A stretch of DNA of 64,000 bases from Pseudarthrobacter sp. MM222 (GTDB taxonomy: Bacteria > Actinomycetota > Actinomycetes > Actinomycetales > Micrococcaceae). A program made the translations under genes and the position numbers. The stretch lies in the NCBI RefSeq assembly GCF_947090775.1, contig NZ_OX352321.1, forward strand, positions 3,224,001 to 3,288,000. Reading direction: 5' to 3'. The notes under the pieces are model-generated. The model was not told the DNA's origin. It worked only from the letters and a program-made list of their open reading frames with translations, and made no database searches. Of the stretch, positions 49,827 to 58,992 are shown piece after piece (position 1 is the stretch's first letter; every line of letters begins with the position of its first letter).

Positions 49827-50717
49827 TTACTGCCGCCGCGCGCGCGTCAACTCTGCCCGGGCCAGGAGCCCGGTGTTGGACGGGTAGGCCACTTCCTCCA
49901 GCACGAGTGGGTGCGGGGCGGCCAGGATGGATTTGGCGTCACGCGAACGCGCCAGGAGCCGCTCGTGCAGCCAACCCGGCGCCTCGACTGCCTCGCCGAC
50001 ATACAAGGCCGACCCCACGAGGGAGCGCACCATGTTGTGGCAGAACGCGTCCGCTTGCACGGTAGCCACGATGACGCCATCGGCAGTCCGCTCGAACTCG
50101 AAGCGCTGGAGTTCGCGGATTGTGGTGGCGCCCTCGCGCGGCTTGCAGTAGGACCGGAAGTCCTGCAGCCCCAGCAACTGGGAGGCGCCCTCGTTAAGCA
50201 GGCCGACGTCGAGCCGTTCCTTGTGCCAGAGCGTCGACGTGCGCCCCAGCGGATCCCACAGGGCCGGACCGTCCGCGATCCGGTAGCTGTAGCGCCGCCA
50301 CAGTGCCGAGAACCGGGCGTCAAAGCCCTCCGGAGCCACGCTGACCCGGTGCACTTCGATCGCCCCGGTGAGGTCCCCCAGGCCGCGGCTTAGGGCGCCC
50401 CGGAGCCGGCGCAGCAGGGCGACGGCGGGGTCGAGTTCAACGCCCCGGTTCAGGCCCAGCCATTCCGTCGCGCTGAGATCGAGATGGACCACCTGACCCC
50501 GCGCGTGCACGCCCGCATCGGTACGCCCGGCGACGGTGACCCGGATCGGACGCCGGATCAGCAGCTCGAGGGCCTGCTCGAGGGTACCCTGCACGGTACG
50601 CCGCCCCGGCTGGACGGCCCACCCGTTGAACGGTCCGCCGTCGTACGCGAGATCAAGCCGGATACGCAAAAACCCGCCGCCCCCTCTAACGGGGGCAGCG
50701 GGTTTCTGGTCGTTCAT
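49827..50717 (-). CDS. truA: tRNA pseudouridine(38-40) synthase TruA
   Basis: Modifies uridines 38-40 of the tRNA anticodon arm. From the ATG at 50717 the protein has 296 residues, with RIRLDLAYDGGPFNGWA and catalytic Asp67 in VAGRTDAGVHARGQ. The first ~16 codons are low in similarity to the family and coincide with a strong terminator hairpin on the same strand. A TTG at 50667-50669 (LRIRLDLAYDG) right after the hairpin is an alternative start that fits the family N-terminus well. It follows rplQ. Confidence 0.93.
   Translation of the reverse strand: MNDQKPAAPVRGGGGFLRIRLDLAYDGGPFNGWAVQPGRRTVQGTLEQALELLIRRPIRVTVAGRTDAGVHARGQVVHLDLSATEWLGLNRGVELDPAVALLRRLRGALSRGLGDLTGAIEVHRVSVAPEGFDARFSALWRRYSYRIADGPALWDPLGRTSTLWHKERLDVGLLNEGASQLLGLQDFRSYCKPREGATTIRELQRFEFERTADGVIVATVQADAFCHNMVRSLVGSALYVGEAVEAPGWLHERLLARSRDAKSILAAPHPLVLEEVAYPSNTGLLARAELTRARRQ
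50670..50705 (-). terminator. Intrinsic terminator inside the truA 5' region
   Basis: On the minus strand a 15-bp stem (AAACCCGCTGCCCCC at 50705-50691 with GGGGGCGGCGGGTTT at 50684-50670, one G-U pair) with a 6-base loop is followed by further T residues (TTTTTGCG). The pairing is better on the minus than on the plus strand. It lies 44 bases after the rplQ stop and inside the annotated truA frame. Confidence 0.85.
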
Positions 50718-50748
50718 AGACTTAAGTCTATGCGAAGAAATCAGCGAA

Positions 50749-51330
50749 TTACTTCGCGTCCTTCTCGGACTCGGGGGTTGCTTCCTCGGCGGCCGGGGCC
50801 TCTTCGGTAGCGGCAGCTTCAGTCTCGACGACGTCAGCTTCAGGAGCCTCTTCGGTAGCGGCAACTTCGGTTTCAGCAACCGGAGCGGCTTCTGCCTTGT
50901 CAGCGTCCTTCTTGTCGGCGTCGCGCTTGGCAGCCGAGGTAGCCTCGGCTACCACGGCCTGCTTGGCGGAAACCGGCTCGAGGACCAGTTCGATGACAGC
51001 CATGGGAGCGTTGTCGCCCTTGCGGTTGCCGATCTTGGTGATGCGGGTGTAGCCACCGTCGCGGTTCTCCACTGCCTGTGCAATGTCGGTGAACAGCTCG
51101 TGGACAATGCCCTTGTTGCTGATCAGGCCGAGCACGCGACGGCGGGAAGCCAGGTCGCCACGCTTGGCGAAAGTCACCAGGCGCTCGGCGTAGGGCTTCA
51201 GTCGCTTGGCCTTGGTCACCGTGGTGGTGATCCGCTTGTGCTCGAACAGTGCGGCGGACAGGTTCGCGAGCATAAGACGCTCGTGAGCCGCTCCGCCTCC
51301 GAGGCGCGGACCCTTAGCGGGGGTAGGCAT
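50749..51330 (-). CDS. rplQ: 50S ribosomal protein L17 with acidic tail
   Basis: The L17 core is the first ~118 residues ([37 protein letters not shown]). About 75 further residues form an Ala/Glu/Asp/Val-rich, probably disordered tail, giving 193 in all against about 120 in most bacteria. It lies 77 bases after rpoA. Confidence 0.96.
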   Translation of the reverse strand: MPTPAKGPRLGGGAAHERLMLANLSAALFEHKRITTTVTKAKRLKPYAERLVTFAKRGDLASRRRVLGLISNKGIVHELFTDIAQAVENRDGGYTRITKIGNRKGDNAPMAVIELVLEPVSAKQAVVAEATSAAKRDADKKDADKAEAAPVAETEVAATEEAPEADVVETEAAATEEAPAAEEATPESEKDAK

Positions 51331-51407
51331 AATAGTTTCTCCTCATATGGAAGCCAGTGGGCTGCGCACACCGTGGTGCATCCAGCCAGCCGGCCAAGAT
51401 CTGTTTG

Positions 51408-52418
51408 TTAGAGTTCGTCGTCGCTGAACGCGGCGTCGTCCTCTTCAATTGCGGCGGCGCGTGCTGCGAGGTCAAAACCGGGAGGCGAGTCCTTGAGGGA
51501 CAGGCCCAGTTCAACCAGCTTTGCCTTGACCTCATCGATGGACTTCGCACCGAAGTTACGGATGTCCATGAGGTCAGCCTCGGAGCGAGCCACGAGTTCA
51601 CCCACGGTGTGGATGCCCTCACGCTTGAGGCAGTTGTAGGAACGGACCGTGAGGTCCAGGTCCTCGATCGGCAGGGCCATGTCAGCTGCCAGGGCAGCAT
51701 CCGTCGGCGACGGGCCAATCTCGATACCCTCAGCTGCGGTGTTCAGCTCGCGGGCCAGACCGAACAGTTCCACCAGGGTGGTACCTGCCGAAGCAACAGC
51801 ATCGCGCGGGGCGATGGCCTGCTTGGTCTCGACGTCGACAATGAGCTTGTCGAAGTCAGTGCGCTGCTCAACGCGGGTAGCTTCCACGCGGAAAGTAACC
51901 TTCAGAACCGGCGAGTAGATCGAGTCGACCGGGATGCGGCCGATCTCGGAATCGCCGGACTTGTTCTGAGCTGCCGAAACGTAGCCGCGGCCGCGCTCGA
52001 TGGTCAGTTCGAGTTCGAACTTGCCCTTCGAGTTCAGCGTGGCAATGTGCAGATCCGGGTTGTGGAATTCGACGCCGGCCGGCGGAGCGATGTCCGCGGC
52101 GGTGACGACTCCCGGTCCCTGCTTGCGCAGGTAAGCAACAACCGGCTCATCGTGCTCGGAGGAGACCGACAGGTTCTTGATGTTCAGGATGATCTCAGTG
52201 ACATCTTCCTTGACACCGGGAACCGTGGTGAACTCGTGCAGCACGCCATCGATCCGGATGCTCGTTACAGAGGCACCGGGGATGGAGGAGAGCAGGGTAC
52301 GGCGGAGGGAGTTTCCGAGGGTGTAACCGAAGCCCGGCTCCAGCGGTTCAATAATGAAACGGGAGCGGTTATCGGAGACGACCTCTTCGGAGAGGGTGGG
52401 GCGCTGTGCAATGAGCAC
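51408..52418 (-). CDS. rpoA: RNA polymerase alpha subunit
   Basis: The 336-residue subunit has the N-terminal dimerisation domain ([28 protein letters not shown]) and the C-terminal helix-hairpin-helix domain ([34 protein letters not shown]). Start is GTG at 52418 after AAAGGAAA. It lies 133 bases after rpsK. Confidence 0.98.
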   Translation of the reverse strand: MLIAQRPTLSEEVVSDNRSRFIIEPLEPGFGYTLGNSLRRTLLSSIPGASVTSIRIDGVLHEFTTVPGVKEDVTEIILNIKNLSVSSEHDEPVVAYLRKQGPGVVTAADIAPPAGVEFHNPDLHIATLNSKGKFELELTIERGRGYVSAAQNKSGDSEIGRIPVDSIYSPVLKVTFRVEATRVEQRTDFDKLIVDVETKQAIAPRDAVASAGTTLVELFGLARELNTAAEGIEIGPSPTDAALAADMALPIEDLDLTVRSYNCLKREGIHTVGELVARSEADLMDIRNFGAKSIDEVKAKLVELGLSLKDSPPGFDLAARAAAIEEDDAAFSDDEL

Positions 52419-52551
52419 TTAGGTTTCCTTTCGGCGAGCATCCGCTATATGACGCAACACAGGTGGTGGAAAAATCGGTCTGAAGACTTAACGCGGCTGT
52501 GCCTGCCCGGACCGGTGAGGGTCCGGGCAAGCTCCAGAGCGCTTGAAAGCC

Positions 52552-52953
52552 TTAGACGCGGCGGCGCTTCGGCGGACGGCAGCCGTTGTGGGCGCTGGGG
52601 GTTACATCCTGGATGGATCCAACCTCAAGGCCAGCAGCCTGCAGTGAACGGATGGCCGTTTCGCGTCCGGAACCCGGTCCCTTGACGAACACGTCAACCT
52701 TGCGCATGCCGTGCTCCTGCGCACGCTTTGCGGCGGCTTCGGCGGCCATCTGGGCAGCGAACGGGGTGGACTTACGTGAGCCCTTGAAGCCAACCTCACC
52801 GGACGAAGCCCAGGAGATGACAGCACCGTTCGGGTCCGTGATGGACACGATGGTGTTGTTAAAGGTGCTCTTGATGTGCGCCTGGCCCAGCGCGATATTC
52901 TTCTTGTCCTTCTTACGCGGCTTGCGAACCGCGCCACGAGTCTTCGGGGGCAT
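52552..52953 (-). CDS. rpsK: 30S ribosomal protein S11
   Basis: The 133-residue protein has [28 protein letters not shown] and [22 protein letters not shown], ending with the conserved [14 protein letters not shown] lies before the ATG. Part of rpsM-rpsK-rpoA-rplQ. Confidence 0.98.
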   Translation of the reverse strand: MPPKTRGAVRKPRKKDKKNIALGQAHIKSTFNNTIVSITDPNGAVISWASSGEVGFKGSRKSTPFAAQMAAEAAAKRAQEHGMRKVDVFVKGPGSGRETAIRSLQAAGLEVGSIQDVTPSAHNGCRPPKRRRV

Positions 52954-53052
52954 TTTTTCTCCTACAGAAAGTTATCGGGGGAAAGATCCGCTGTTCCCTC
53001 ATTTGCCGGGTTCCCTGAAATCGCGCTAGCGATTTTAGGGGGCAAATGGGAC

Positions 53053-53427
53053 TTAGCGAGTCTTCTTCTTGCCGGCGACGGTACGCTTCGGGCCCTTGCG
53101 GGTACGTGCGTTGGTCTTCGTACGCTGTCCGCGTACGGGCAGGCCCTTGCGGTGGCGCAGGCCTTCGTAGCTGCCGATCTCAACCTTGCGGCGGATGTCA
53201 GCGGCTACCTCGCGGCGAAGGTCACCCTCAACCTTGTAGTTGCCTTCAATGTAGTCACGAAGCTGGACCAGCTCGGCGTCGGACAGGTCCTTGACCCGAA
53301 CGTCAGCGCTGATGCCGGTGGCAGCCAGGGTTTCGTGTGCACGGGTCTTGCCCACGCCGTAGATGTAAGTAAGCGCAATTTCCAACCGCTTTTCGCGGGG
53401 AATGTCTACGCCAGCGAGACGAGCCAT
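53053..53427 (-). CDS. rpsM: 30S ribosomal protein S13
   Basis: The 124-residue protein starts [22 protein letters not shown] and ends with the basic tRNA-contacting tail [23 protein letters not shown] at 53427 follows AAGGAGC. First gene of the alpha operon-like unit; the 182-base gap upstream contains hairpins that may regulate it. Confidence 0.98.
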   Translation of the reverse strand: MARLAGVDIPREKRLEIALTYIYGVGKTRAHETLAATGISADVRVKDLSDAELVQLRDYIEGNYKVEGDLRREVAADIRRKVEIGSYEGLRHRKGLPVRGQRTKTNARTRKGPKRTVAGKKKTR

Positions 53428-53472
53428 AGTGGCAGTGCTCCTTGAATAAACCGGAGGTCGTAGGCAGTACAC

Positions 53473-53489
53473 CCGCACGTTCCGTGCGG
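53473..53489 (-). promoter_or_regulatory. Hairpin in the rpsM leader
   Basis: CCGCACG-TTC-CGTGCGG forms a perfect 7-bp stem 45 bases before rpsM, inside a wider fold (GGAGG near 53453 with CCTCC near 53496). It may be a ribosomal-protein binding site or an attenuator; inferred from position only. Confidence 0.4.
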
Positions 53490-53587
53490 CCCCAGCCTCC
53501 GACCGGGGGTTAGCTGTCCGGACTCGTTCTTGCTCAGTGTCCCAGATCAGCTTGTGCTGCCTTTATTTACTTGCGTGGGTTAGCAAC

Positions 53588-53619
53588 CCAGGGTTTCCCG
53601 AAAGGGAAATTAGCCCTGG
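53588..53619 (-). terminator. Hairpin spanning the rpmJ stop codon
   Basis: CCAGGG/CCCTGG outer pairs and TTTCCC/GGGAAA inner pairs (loop GAAA), with the rpmJ stop codon in the TTAG bulge. It may end the infA-rpmJ transcript or stabilise it. Confidence 0.5.
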
Positions 53620-53723
53620 CGCTGCTTGTGGCGCGGGTTCTCGCAGATCACCATGACCCGGCCATTACGGCGGATCACTTTGCACTTTTCGCAGATCTGC
53701 TTGACGCTCGGCTTGACCTTCAT
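53610..53723 (-). CDS. rpmJ: 50S ribosomal protein L36
   Basis: A 37-residue gene reading [20 protein letters not shown] and then [17 protein letters not shown]. The zinc-ribbon ligands Cys11, Cys14, Cys27 and His32 are all present, so this is the C+ form that needs zinc. It lies 69 bases after infA and 182 before rpsM. Confidence 0.97.
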   Translation of the reverse strand: MKVKPSVKQICEKCKVIRRNGRVMVICENPRHKQRQG

Positions 53724-53792
53724 GGCATTCCTTTGCGTGTTGCAGTTGGTCAGCTGGACCGGCCTTCGGCTGTTGCTCTGGCCGCCCAGTGT

Positions 53793-54014
53793 TTACTTGT
53801 AGCGGTAGACGATACGACCACGTGTCAGGTCGTACGGGCTCAGCTCCACCACTACCCGGTCCTCAGGGAGAATCCTGATGTAGTGCTGGCGCATCTTTCC
53901 AGAGATGTGTGCCAGAACGATGTGCTTGTTGGTGAGCTCAACACGAAACATCGCGTTAGGCAGCGCCTCAGTCACAACGCCCTCGATCTCAATGACCCCG
54001 TCCTTCTTGGCCAT
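53793..54014 (-). CDS. infA: Translation initiation factor IF-1
   Basis: The 73-residue OB-fold protein starts [20 protein letters not shown], has [19 protein letters not shown] and ends [11 protein letters not shown]. It occupies the A site during initiation. The ATG at 54014 is fixed by the family N-terminus. The 169-base region upstream is AT-richer and probably holds its promoter. Confidence 0.98.
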   Translation of the reverse strand: MAKKDGVIEIEGVVTEALPNAMFRVELTNKHIVLAHISGKMRQHYIRILPEDRVVVELSPYDLTRGRIVYRYK

Positions 54015-54183
54015 ACCCTCCGCTAACTGTTGTTTGCCACAGCCTCCCGGATTGCACCGGAAAGAACCGCGGACGTTTTTGATTGTTTGGCTGATGCCTC
54101 CCGGCACCCAAAAGGGCACAACAGGGCAGACAACCAACAGACAACACTACGCCATTACCGGCCGAATGTTAAATCCAGCAATG

Positions 54184-55134
54184 CTAGCGCACATCGTCCC
54201 CGTATGCACGAAATTCCCCGGCAGGGGTGTCGACGGCGTCCGCGCTGGCGACCCCGTCCAGGATGGCCAGCCGGACGACGTCGGCCGCCGCACTCTGCAG
54301 GGTGATGAGGCTGTACTGCCGGGCGGCGTCGCTGCTGCGGTCCAGCGCGAGGGCGCCGGTGGCCAGGCAAAACACCGTATCCCCGTCTGCCAGGGTGTGG
54401 CTCGGATTCAGTGCCCGGGCCAGGCCGGCATGGGCGGCCGACGCGGTCCGTTTGCACTCTGCTTTGTCCAGGGTTGCATTCGTGGCAACGACTACCAGGG
54501 TGGTGTTCAAGGGCGGCGGAGCCGAAACCCTCTGCCGCTGGTCATCGAGCTTTTCGAAACCCCTGTAAGGCAAGCCCAGCGCGTTGACCACCGCCAGGGC
54601 CCCTACAACTACCCCGTTCTCCAGGGTTATGGAGGCTGTACCTACTCCGCCCTTGTATGTGCCCCGGCCGATGACTGCTCCGGTGCCGGCGCCCACGTTG
54701 CCGCGGTCGACGTCGTGCCCGTCCTCCCGGGCGGCGGCAGCGGCCGTTGCCGCGTATCCCATGGCGAGGTCCGGCCGGGCCGTAAAGTCCCCGCCGCGGC
54801 CGAGGTCAAAGATCGCCGCGGCCGGCACGATGGGGACCACGCCGCCGGTCACCGGGAAGCCGCGCCCGTCCTCCTCGCACCAGCGCTGGGCACCGGAGGC
54901 GGACACGAGGCCGTAGGCGCTGCCGCCGGTGAGCACCACGGCATCGATCCGGGACGTCAGGGTGGTGGGGTCCAGCGCGTCGGTCTCATGGGTTCCGGGG
55001 CCGCCGCCGCGCACATCCACGGACCCGATCGTGCCCGGCGGAGGGAGGATCACGGTCACTCCGCTCAGCCACCCGTCAGTGGTCCTGGTCGCGTGGCCCA
55101 CCCTGATTCCCGGCACGTCGGTGATCGAAGTCAT
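54184..55134 (-). CDS. P1/DmpA family (S58) self-processing aminopeptidase-like protein
   Basis: The 316-residue protein starts TDVPGIRVGHATR and contains VLTGGSAYGL, GNVGAGTGAVIG and KGGVGTAS, typical of the family. The expected self-cleavage site is Asn210-Thr211 in PLNTTLVVVATNA, making Thr211 the N-terminal nucleophile of the beta chain. The ATG at 55134 follows GGAG. It sits between map and infA, where most relatives have no such gene, and a terminator separates it from map. The natural substrate is unknown. Confidence 0.88.
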   Translation of the reverse strand: MTSITDVPGIRVGHATRTTDGWLSGVTVILPPPGTIGSVDVRGGGPGTHETDALDPTTLTSRIDAVVLTGGSAYGLVSASGAQRWCEEDGRGFPVTGGVVPIVPAAAIFDLGRGGDFTARPDLAMGYAATAAAAAREDGHDVDRGNVGAGTGAVIGRGTYKGGVGTASITLENGVVVGALAVVNALGLPYRGFEKLDDQRQRVSAPPPLNTTLVVVATNATLDKAECKRTASAAHAGLARALNPSHTLADGDTVFCLATGALALDRSSDAARQYSLITLQSAAADVVRLAILDGVASADAVDTPAGEFRAYGDDVR

Positions 55135-55201
55135 GGCTCCATTGTGCGCCCCTGACGAACGGCCCAGGAGCTGACGCGGCGAAGGCTCCCTGGCGACACG
55201 G

Positions 55202-55245
55202 AAAATCCCTGGCGACACCGGAACACCGGTTGCGCCAGGGATTTT
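55202..55245 (-). terminator. Terminator of secY-adk-map
   Basis: A perfect 13-bp stem AAAATCCCTGGCG (55202-55214) with CGCCAGGGATTTT (55233-55245) and an inner ACCGG/CCGGT stem lies 42 bases after the map stop. The A/T ends make it terminator-like on both strands. Confidence 0.8.
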
Positions 55246-55287
55246 GAGTGTCGCGGGCCGCAGTGGGCGTCGCGGGCAGACTTGAGG

Positions 55288-56115
55288 TCAGGGAATCGGA
55301 ACCGGCACGACGCCGAGCGGTGCCAGCTTCGCCGCTCCCCCGTCCGGAGCCGACAGGACCCAGATGCCGTTCTCGTGGACCGCCACGGAGTGCTCCCACT
55401 GGCAGGAGCGCTTGCCGTCCGTGGTCACCACGGTCCAGTCGTCCGCCAGCACGGCGGTGTCGATGCTGCCACGCACCAGCATGGGTTCGATGGCAAGGCA
55501 CAGTCCCGGCCGGATCTTGGGCCCGCGGTGGCTGGTCCGGTAATTCAGCACGTCCGGGGCCATGTGCATTTCGGAGCCGATGCCGTGGCCCACGTAGTCC
55601 TCCAGGATCCCGAGCGGCTTACCCGGTACGGACGAGACGTAATCGTCGACGGCGGAACCGATGTCACCGACGAACTTGCCGGTGGCGAGGGCGGCAATGC
55701 CGTGCCACATCGCCGATTCCGTGACGTCGGAAAGCCGCTGGTCCTCCGGGTCGGCCGTCCCGACGATCACGGTCCGGGCCGAGTCGGAGTGCCAGCCGTC
55801 CAGGATCGCGCCGCCGTCGATCGAGAGGATATCCCCGTCCCGCAGCACCCGGTCGCCGGGGATGCCGTGGACGACTTCCTCGTTGACCGAGGTGCAGATG
55901 GTGGCCGGGAAGCCGTGGTAGCCGAGGAAGTTCGAGGTTGCGCCGGCTTCCTTGAGGACGGCCGCGAAGATGGCGTCGAGGTCGCGGGTGGTCTTGCCGG
56001 GCACCGCTGCGGCGACTGCAGCATCGAGGGCGCGGCTGAGCACCAGTCCGGCCTGGTGCATGATGCGCATCTGGGCGTTGGTCTTGTATTCGATGCGGGG
56101 CTGGCCGAAGGCCAT
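55288..56115 (-). CDS. map: Methionine aminopeptidase type I
   Basis: Removes the initiator methionine. The 275-residue pita-bread protein has VNEEVVHGIPG with His83, metal ligands Asp100 (LSIDGG) and Asp111 (HSDSART), GHGIGSEMHMAP and the Glu of AIEPML. It lies 103 bases after adk across a hairpin. Confidence 0.97.
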   Translation of the reverse strand: MAFGQPRIEYKTNAQMRIMHQAGLVLSRALDAAVAAAVPGKTTRDLDAIFAAVLKEAGATSNFLGYHGFPATICTSVNEEVVHGIPGDRVLRDGDILSIDGGAILDGWHSDSARTVIVGTADPEDQRLSDVTESAMWHGIAALATGKFVGDIGSAVDDYVSSVPGKPLGILEDYVGHGIGSEMHMAPDVLNYRTSHRGPKIRPGLCLAIEPMLVRGSIDTAVLADDWTVVTTDGKRSCQWEHSVAVHENGIWVLSAPDGGAAKLAPLGVVPVPIP

Positions 56116-56170
56116 CAGCGTCCTTTCAATGGAGCCGCGCCCGTTTCGGGACTGCGCGGCTAAATGGCGG

Positions 56171-56200
56171 AGGCCCCTCCCGGTGGTCCGGGAGGGGCCT
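56171..56200 (-). terminator. Hairpin between adk and map
   Basis: A perfect 13-bp stem AGGCCCCTCCCGG (56171-56183) with CCGGGAGGGGCCT (56188-56200), loop TGGT. It follows the adk stop by 18 bases. No T-run follows, so termination may be partial. Confidence 0.65.
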
Positions 56201-56218
56201 CAAGATCAAGGGTCAGGC

Positions 56219-56797
56219 TCAGGCCTTCTGGGCCTCTTTGATGGCCTGCATGACGCGGTCGGTGACCTCGTCAATGCCGCCGATACCGTCGACGCGCGTC
56301 AGGATGCCGCGGTCGGCGTACTTCGCCACCACGGCCTCCGTCTGGTCGTGGTAGAGGTCAAGGCGGTGTCGGATGACGGCCTCGTTGTCGTCGCTGCGAC
56401 CGGTTTCCTTCGCACGGCCCAGGAGGCGGGAGACGAGCTCCTCGTCATCGGCCGTGAGCTGCAGGACAACGTCGAGCTTCTGTTCGCCATCGGCCAGGAT
56501 CGCGTCGAGGTAATCCACCTGCGCAGTGGTGCGCGGGTAACCGTCCAGCAGGAAGCCGTTTTCGACGTCGCCTTCGCTTAGACGGTCGCGGACCATCTTG
56601 TTCGTCACGCTGTCCGGAACGAAGTCCCCCGCGTCCATGTACTTCTTGGCCTCGATGCCCAGCGGGGTTTCGCCCTTGACGTTGGCTCGGAAGATGTCGC
56701 CTGTGGAGATCGCCACGACGCCGAGGCGCTCCGAAATGCGTTCCGCCTGCGTTCCCTTGCCGGAACCGGGAGGTCCGATAATCAACATTCTCGTCAT
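56219..56797 (-). CDS. adk: Adenylate kinase (short form)
   Basis: The 192-residue enzyme has the P-loop GPPGSGKGT (8-16), ISTGDIFRANV and GFLLDGYPRT. The LID region is short and lacks zinc-binding cysteines, as in other actinobacterial forms. It overlaps the secY stop by 4 bases. Confidence 0.97.
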   Translation of the reverse strand: MTRMLIIGPPGSGKGTQAERISERLGVVAISTGDIFRANVKGETPLGIEAKKYMDAGDFVPDSVTNKMVRDRLSEGDVENGFLLDGYPRTTAQVDYLDAILADGEQKLDVVLQLTADDEELVSRLLGRAKETGRSDDNEAVIRHRLDLYHDQTEAVVAKYADRGILTRVDGIGGIDEVTDRVMQAIKEAQKA

Positions 56798-58104
56798 CGC
56801 AAAAGCCCTTCGTAGTGACGCTGCTGTAGCTGCGCGTCAATCTGCTTGACGGTCTCCAAACCGACGCCGACCATGATCAGGATCGAGGTGCCACCGAACG
56901 GGAAGTTCTGGTTGGCGTTGATCAGGACCAGTGCGATCAGCGGGATGAGCGCCACAAAGCCCAGGTAAATGGCACCGGGCAGGGTGATCCGGGAAAGCAC
57001 GTACTGCAGGTAGTCTGCGGTCGGCTTGCCGGCACGGATCCCCGGAATGAAGCCGCCGTACTTCTTCATGTTGTCAGAAACTTCTTCAGGGTTGAAAGTG
57101 ATCGCAACATAGAAGTACGTGAAGAACACAATCATGGCGAAGTAGAGAGCCATGTATATGGGGTGGTCGCCACGGGTCAGGTTGTTGTTGATCCACTCAA
57201 CCCAGGGCGCCAACGGCTCGCCGGGCGCCGGCTGGTTGAACTGGGAAATCAGGCCCGGCAGGTACAGCATCGAGGATGCGAAGATGACGGGCACGACGCC
57301 GGCCATGTTCACCTTGATGGGGATGTACGTGCTGGTACCGCCTACAGTCCGGCGGCCGATCATGCGCTTGGCATACTGCACAGGGATCCTGCGCTGGGAC
57401 TGCTCGACGAAGACCACGAGCGCCACGGTCAGCAGGCCGATGGCCAGGACCATGAAGAAGGTACCCGGGCCCTGCGCCGTCCAGATCGCGCCGAGCGATC
57501 CGGGGAATCCGGCAGCGATGGACGTGAAAATGAGCAGCGACATGCCGTTGCCCACACCCTTTTCGGTGACGAGTTCGCCCATCCACATGATCAGGCCGGT
57601 GCCGGCCGTCAGCGTAATGATAATGAGGATCGTGGTGACGATGCTCGTGTCCGGGATGATCGGCAGCTGGCAGTTGGGCAGCAACTGGCCGGAGCGCGCC
57701 AACGACACCAGGGTCGTGGCATTCAGGAGGCCCAGGGCGATGGTGAGGTAACGCGTGTACTGCGTCAGCTTTGACTGGCCGGACGCGCCTTCCTCATAGA
57801 GCATCTGGAAGCGGGGAATGACCACCCGGAGCAACTGCACGATGATACTCGCCGTGATGTACGGCATGATCCCGAGCGCGAAGATCGAGACCTGCAGCAA
57901 TGCACCGCCGCTAAACAGGTTGACGAGCTGGTAGATGCCGCCCGTGGTCTGACCGTTCTGCAAGCATTGCTGGACATTCTGGTAGTTCACACCAGGCGAG
58001 GGGATGAAAGCGCCCAAGCGGAAGATTGTGATGATTCCCAGCGTGAACAACAACTTGCGTCGCAGATCAGGCGTGCGAAAGGCCCGGCCGAATGCGCTAA
58101 GCAA
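56794..58104 (-). CDS. secY: Preprotein translocase subunit SecY
   Basis: The 436-residue channel protein has ten membrane segments and conserved SecY blocks (GIMPYITASIIVQLL; EKGVGNGMSLLIF; YFYVAITFNPEEVSDNMKKYGGFIPG). The start is TTG at 58102-58104, four bases after AGGAGG. First gene of secY-adk-map. A terminator separates it from rplO. Confidence 0.97.
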   Translation of the reverse strand: MLSAFGRAFRTPDLRRKLLFTLGIITIFRLGAFIPSPGVNYQNVQQCLQNGQTTGGIYQLVNLFSGGALLQVSIFALGIMPYITASIIVQLLRVVIPRFQMLYEEGASGQSKLTQYTRYLTIALGLLNATTLVSLARSGQLLPNCQLPIIPDTSIVTTILIIITLTAGTGLIMWMGELVTEKGVGNGMSLLIFTSIAAGFPGSLGAIWTAQGPGTFFMVLAIGLLTVALVVFVEQSQRRIPVQYAKRMIGRRTVGGTSTYIPIKVNMAGVVPVIFASSMLYLPGLISQFNQPAPGEPLAPWVEWINNNLTRGDHPIYMALYFAMIVFFTYFYVAITFNPEEVSDNMKKYGGFIPGIRAGKPTADYLQYVLSRITLPGAIYLGFVALIPLIALVLINANQNFPFGGTSILIMVGVGLETVKQIDAQLQQRHYEGLLR

Positions 58105-58217
58105 GCGTCCTCCTGAGTGGTAAGTAAAGTCGTGTGAGGCAGGTCAAATAAACCCAACAACAGAGTCTAACGGGTGGATGCGCCCTGCGGACAATCGGCG
58201 GGGCGCGGAAGTGCAAA

Positions 58218-58263
58218 AAACTCCCGGCACCGGGAGGCCTGAGCCCCTCGGTACCGGGAGTTT
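58218..58263 (-). terminator. Terminator between rplO and secY
   Basis: On the minus strand AAACTCCCGGTACCG pairs with CGGTGCCGGGAGTTT (15 bp with one G-U), followed by TTTGC, making a run of six T. It lies 28 bases after the rplO stop, so secY probably has its own promoter. Confidence 0.85.
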
Positions 58264-58290
58264 CAACAACGGGCTTCTGCCCACCGCTCC

Positions 58291-58782
58291 TTAGAGAGCG
58301 GTGGTGCTTCCGCCTGCTGCTGCAATCTTTTCTGCGGCACTGGCCGAGAATGCGTGGACGGTGACGTCAACCTTGACGGTGATGTCGCCGGTGCCCAGCA
58401 CCTTGACGGGCTGGTTCTTGCGAACGGCACCCTTTTCGACCAGGTTCTCCACGGTGACAGCGCCACCTTCCGGGAACAGCTCGTTGAGCTTGTCCAGGTT
58501 AACTACCTGGAACTCAACCCGGAACGGGTTCTTGAAGCCGCGCAGCTTCGGCAGGCGCATGTGCAGCGGCAGCTGGCCGCCGGCAAAGCCAGCCTTGATC
58601 TGGTAGCGGGCCTTCGTACCCTTGGTACCGCGACCGGCGGTCTTACCCTTGGAACCTTCACCACGACCAACACGGGTCTTGGCGGTCTTGGCACCCGGGG
58701 CGGGACGCAGGTGGTGAACCTTCAGAGCGTTCTGCTTCTCAGCAGCGGCGCCCTGTGCCTTTTCGGCGTTCTTCTCTGCCAT
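58291..58782 (-). CDS. rplO: 50S ribosomal protein L15
   Basis: The 163-residue protein has [27 protein letters not shown] residues, [21 protein letters not shown] and [12 protein letters not shown]. About 18 extra residues precede the usual N-terminus. Directly abuts rpmD (stop/start adjacent). Last gene before the secY terminator. Confidence 0.97.
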   Translation of the reverse strand: MAEKNAEKAQGAAAEKQNALKVHHLRPAPGAKTAKTRVGRGEGSKGKTAGRGTKGTKARYQIKAGFAGGQLPLHMRLPKLRGFKNPFRVEFQVVNLDKLNELFPEGGAVTVENLVEKGAVRKNQPVKVLGTGDITVKVDVTVHAFSASAAEKIAAAGGSTTAL

Positions 58783-58989
58783 TTACTTCGCCTCCTCTAC
58801 CTTTACCAGGTGCGGAACCGTGTTGAGCATTCCGACGGTCACGGCGTCGGCGGTGCGGACAACGGTGTGTCCGATCCGCTTCAGGCCGAGGGACCGCAGG
58901 GTGTCGCGCTGGTTCTGCTTGCCGCCAATGGCGGACTTGATCTGAGTGATCTCCAACTGTGCGTCGGAGACAAGCACGTTCTTAGCCAT
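58783..58989 (-). CDS. rpmD: 50S ribosomal protein L30
   Basis: A 68-residue protein with [23 protein letters not shown] and [22 protein letters not shown], the L30 pattern. It sits three bases after rpsE and is adjacent to rplO. Confidence 0.97.
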   Translation of the reverse strand: MAKNVLVSDAQLEITQIKSAIGGKQNQRDTLRSLGLKRIGHTVVRTADAVTVGMLNTVPHLVKVEEAK

Positions 58990-58992
58990 AAC

